The notes below the pieces were generated by a model that was not told the origin of the DNA, searched no databases, and saw only the letters and a program-made list of their open reading frames with translations. Positions 63,937-64,000 of a DNA stretch of 64,000 nucleotides are shown here, piece after piece; position 1 is the stretch's first letter; every line of letters begins with the position of its first letter. This stretch comes from Rubrivivax sp. (lineage in GTDB: Bacteria > Pseudomonadota > Gammaproteobacteria > Burkholderiales > Burkholderiaceae_C). Position numbers and translations under genes: made by a program. The DNA is taken from the NCBI GenBank assembly GCA_030653385.1, contig JAURZM010000010.1:1-64000 (forward strand), read 5' to 3'.

Positions 63937-64000
63937 ATGACCAAGTCGACCCTTACCCTGAGTTTGCTCTTCGCCGCGCTTGCGGCTGGTTGTGCCAGCG
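63937..64000 (+). CDS. 5' end of a lipoprotein gene (truncated by window end)
   Basis: ATG 63937 opens a frame beginning MTKSTLTLSLLFAALAAGC, a lipoprotein signal peptide with lipobox LAAGC (Cys19). The rest is outside the window. It is divergent from the phoU operon. A second ATG at 63921 in another frame gives no signal-like sequence and is less likely. Confidence 0.65.
   Translation, partial: MTKSTLTLSLLFAALAAGCAS

Overview
The window is GC-rich chromosomal DNA from a betaproteobacterium, most likely a member of the Burkholderiales (Comamonadaceae/Sphaerotilaceae-like). This rests on gene order and protein character: mltG-tmk-holB-pilZ-tatD, cysS-glycosylase-accA-tilS-lysC followed by tRNA-Ser, clpS-clpA, phoU-phoB-phoR, and small conserved families such as DUF4936, DUF2277 and DUF2164. 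Many genes start at GTG or TTG and overlap by four bases. No insertion sequence, prophage, CRISPR array or rRNA gene was seen.

Layout. 1-7.2 kb: a thioesterase-acetyltransferase fusion, ygfZ with its DUF4936 partner, then a tight plus-strand run (mltG, tmk, holB, pilZ, tatD, ankyrin protein). 7.2-10.0 kb: an AT-rich intergenic island, a WYL-domain regulator and formate-tetrahydrofolate ligase on the minus strand. 10.3-20.6 kb: the most unusual locus, a three-gene operon of a TpsB outer-membrane transporter, a 1903-residue TpsA exoprotein, and a signal-peptide-bearing beta-propeller/caspase-fold protein whose start codon directly abuts the tpsA stop codon. 20.7-25.1 kb: a run of small plus-strand genes. 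25.1-31.0 kb: minus-strand housekeeping genes and tRNA-Ser(GCT). 31.2-34.5 kb: a TPR protein, two cyclophilins, lpxH and mtfA, converging on clpA-clpS, whose apparent intrinsic terminator lies inside mtfA.

37.4-41.5 kb: a cold-shock protein, then an aromatic-acid locus in which a minus-strand amidohydrolase-marR pair diverges from a feruloyl-CoA synthase across an operator-like palindrome. 41.6-48.4 kb: a stand-alone AceE-type E1, two Crp/Fnr-family regulators and a BaeSR-like two-component system. 48.5-54.3 kb: a complete RND tripartite efflux operon divergent from the two-component system. 54.4-60.8 kb: an arsenic operon (GAPDH-arsJ-arsR-acr3-arsH-arsA) combining arsenate export as arseno-phosphoglycerate with ATP-assisted arsenite export. 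Its last gene overlaps tail-to-tail with phoR of the phosphate-control operon phoU-phoB-phoR (60.7-63.5 kb), which has a recognisable PHO box. The window ends in the first codons of a lipoprotein gene.

How the genes fit together: the TPS/caspase locus looks like one secretion unit with an exported caspase-like partner of unknown role and is the best candidate for an undescribed system. The arsenic and phosphate operons are chemically linked because arsenate enters cells through phosphate uptake. The RND pump and the BaeSR-like pair form a classical envelope-stress/efflux module.
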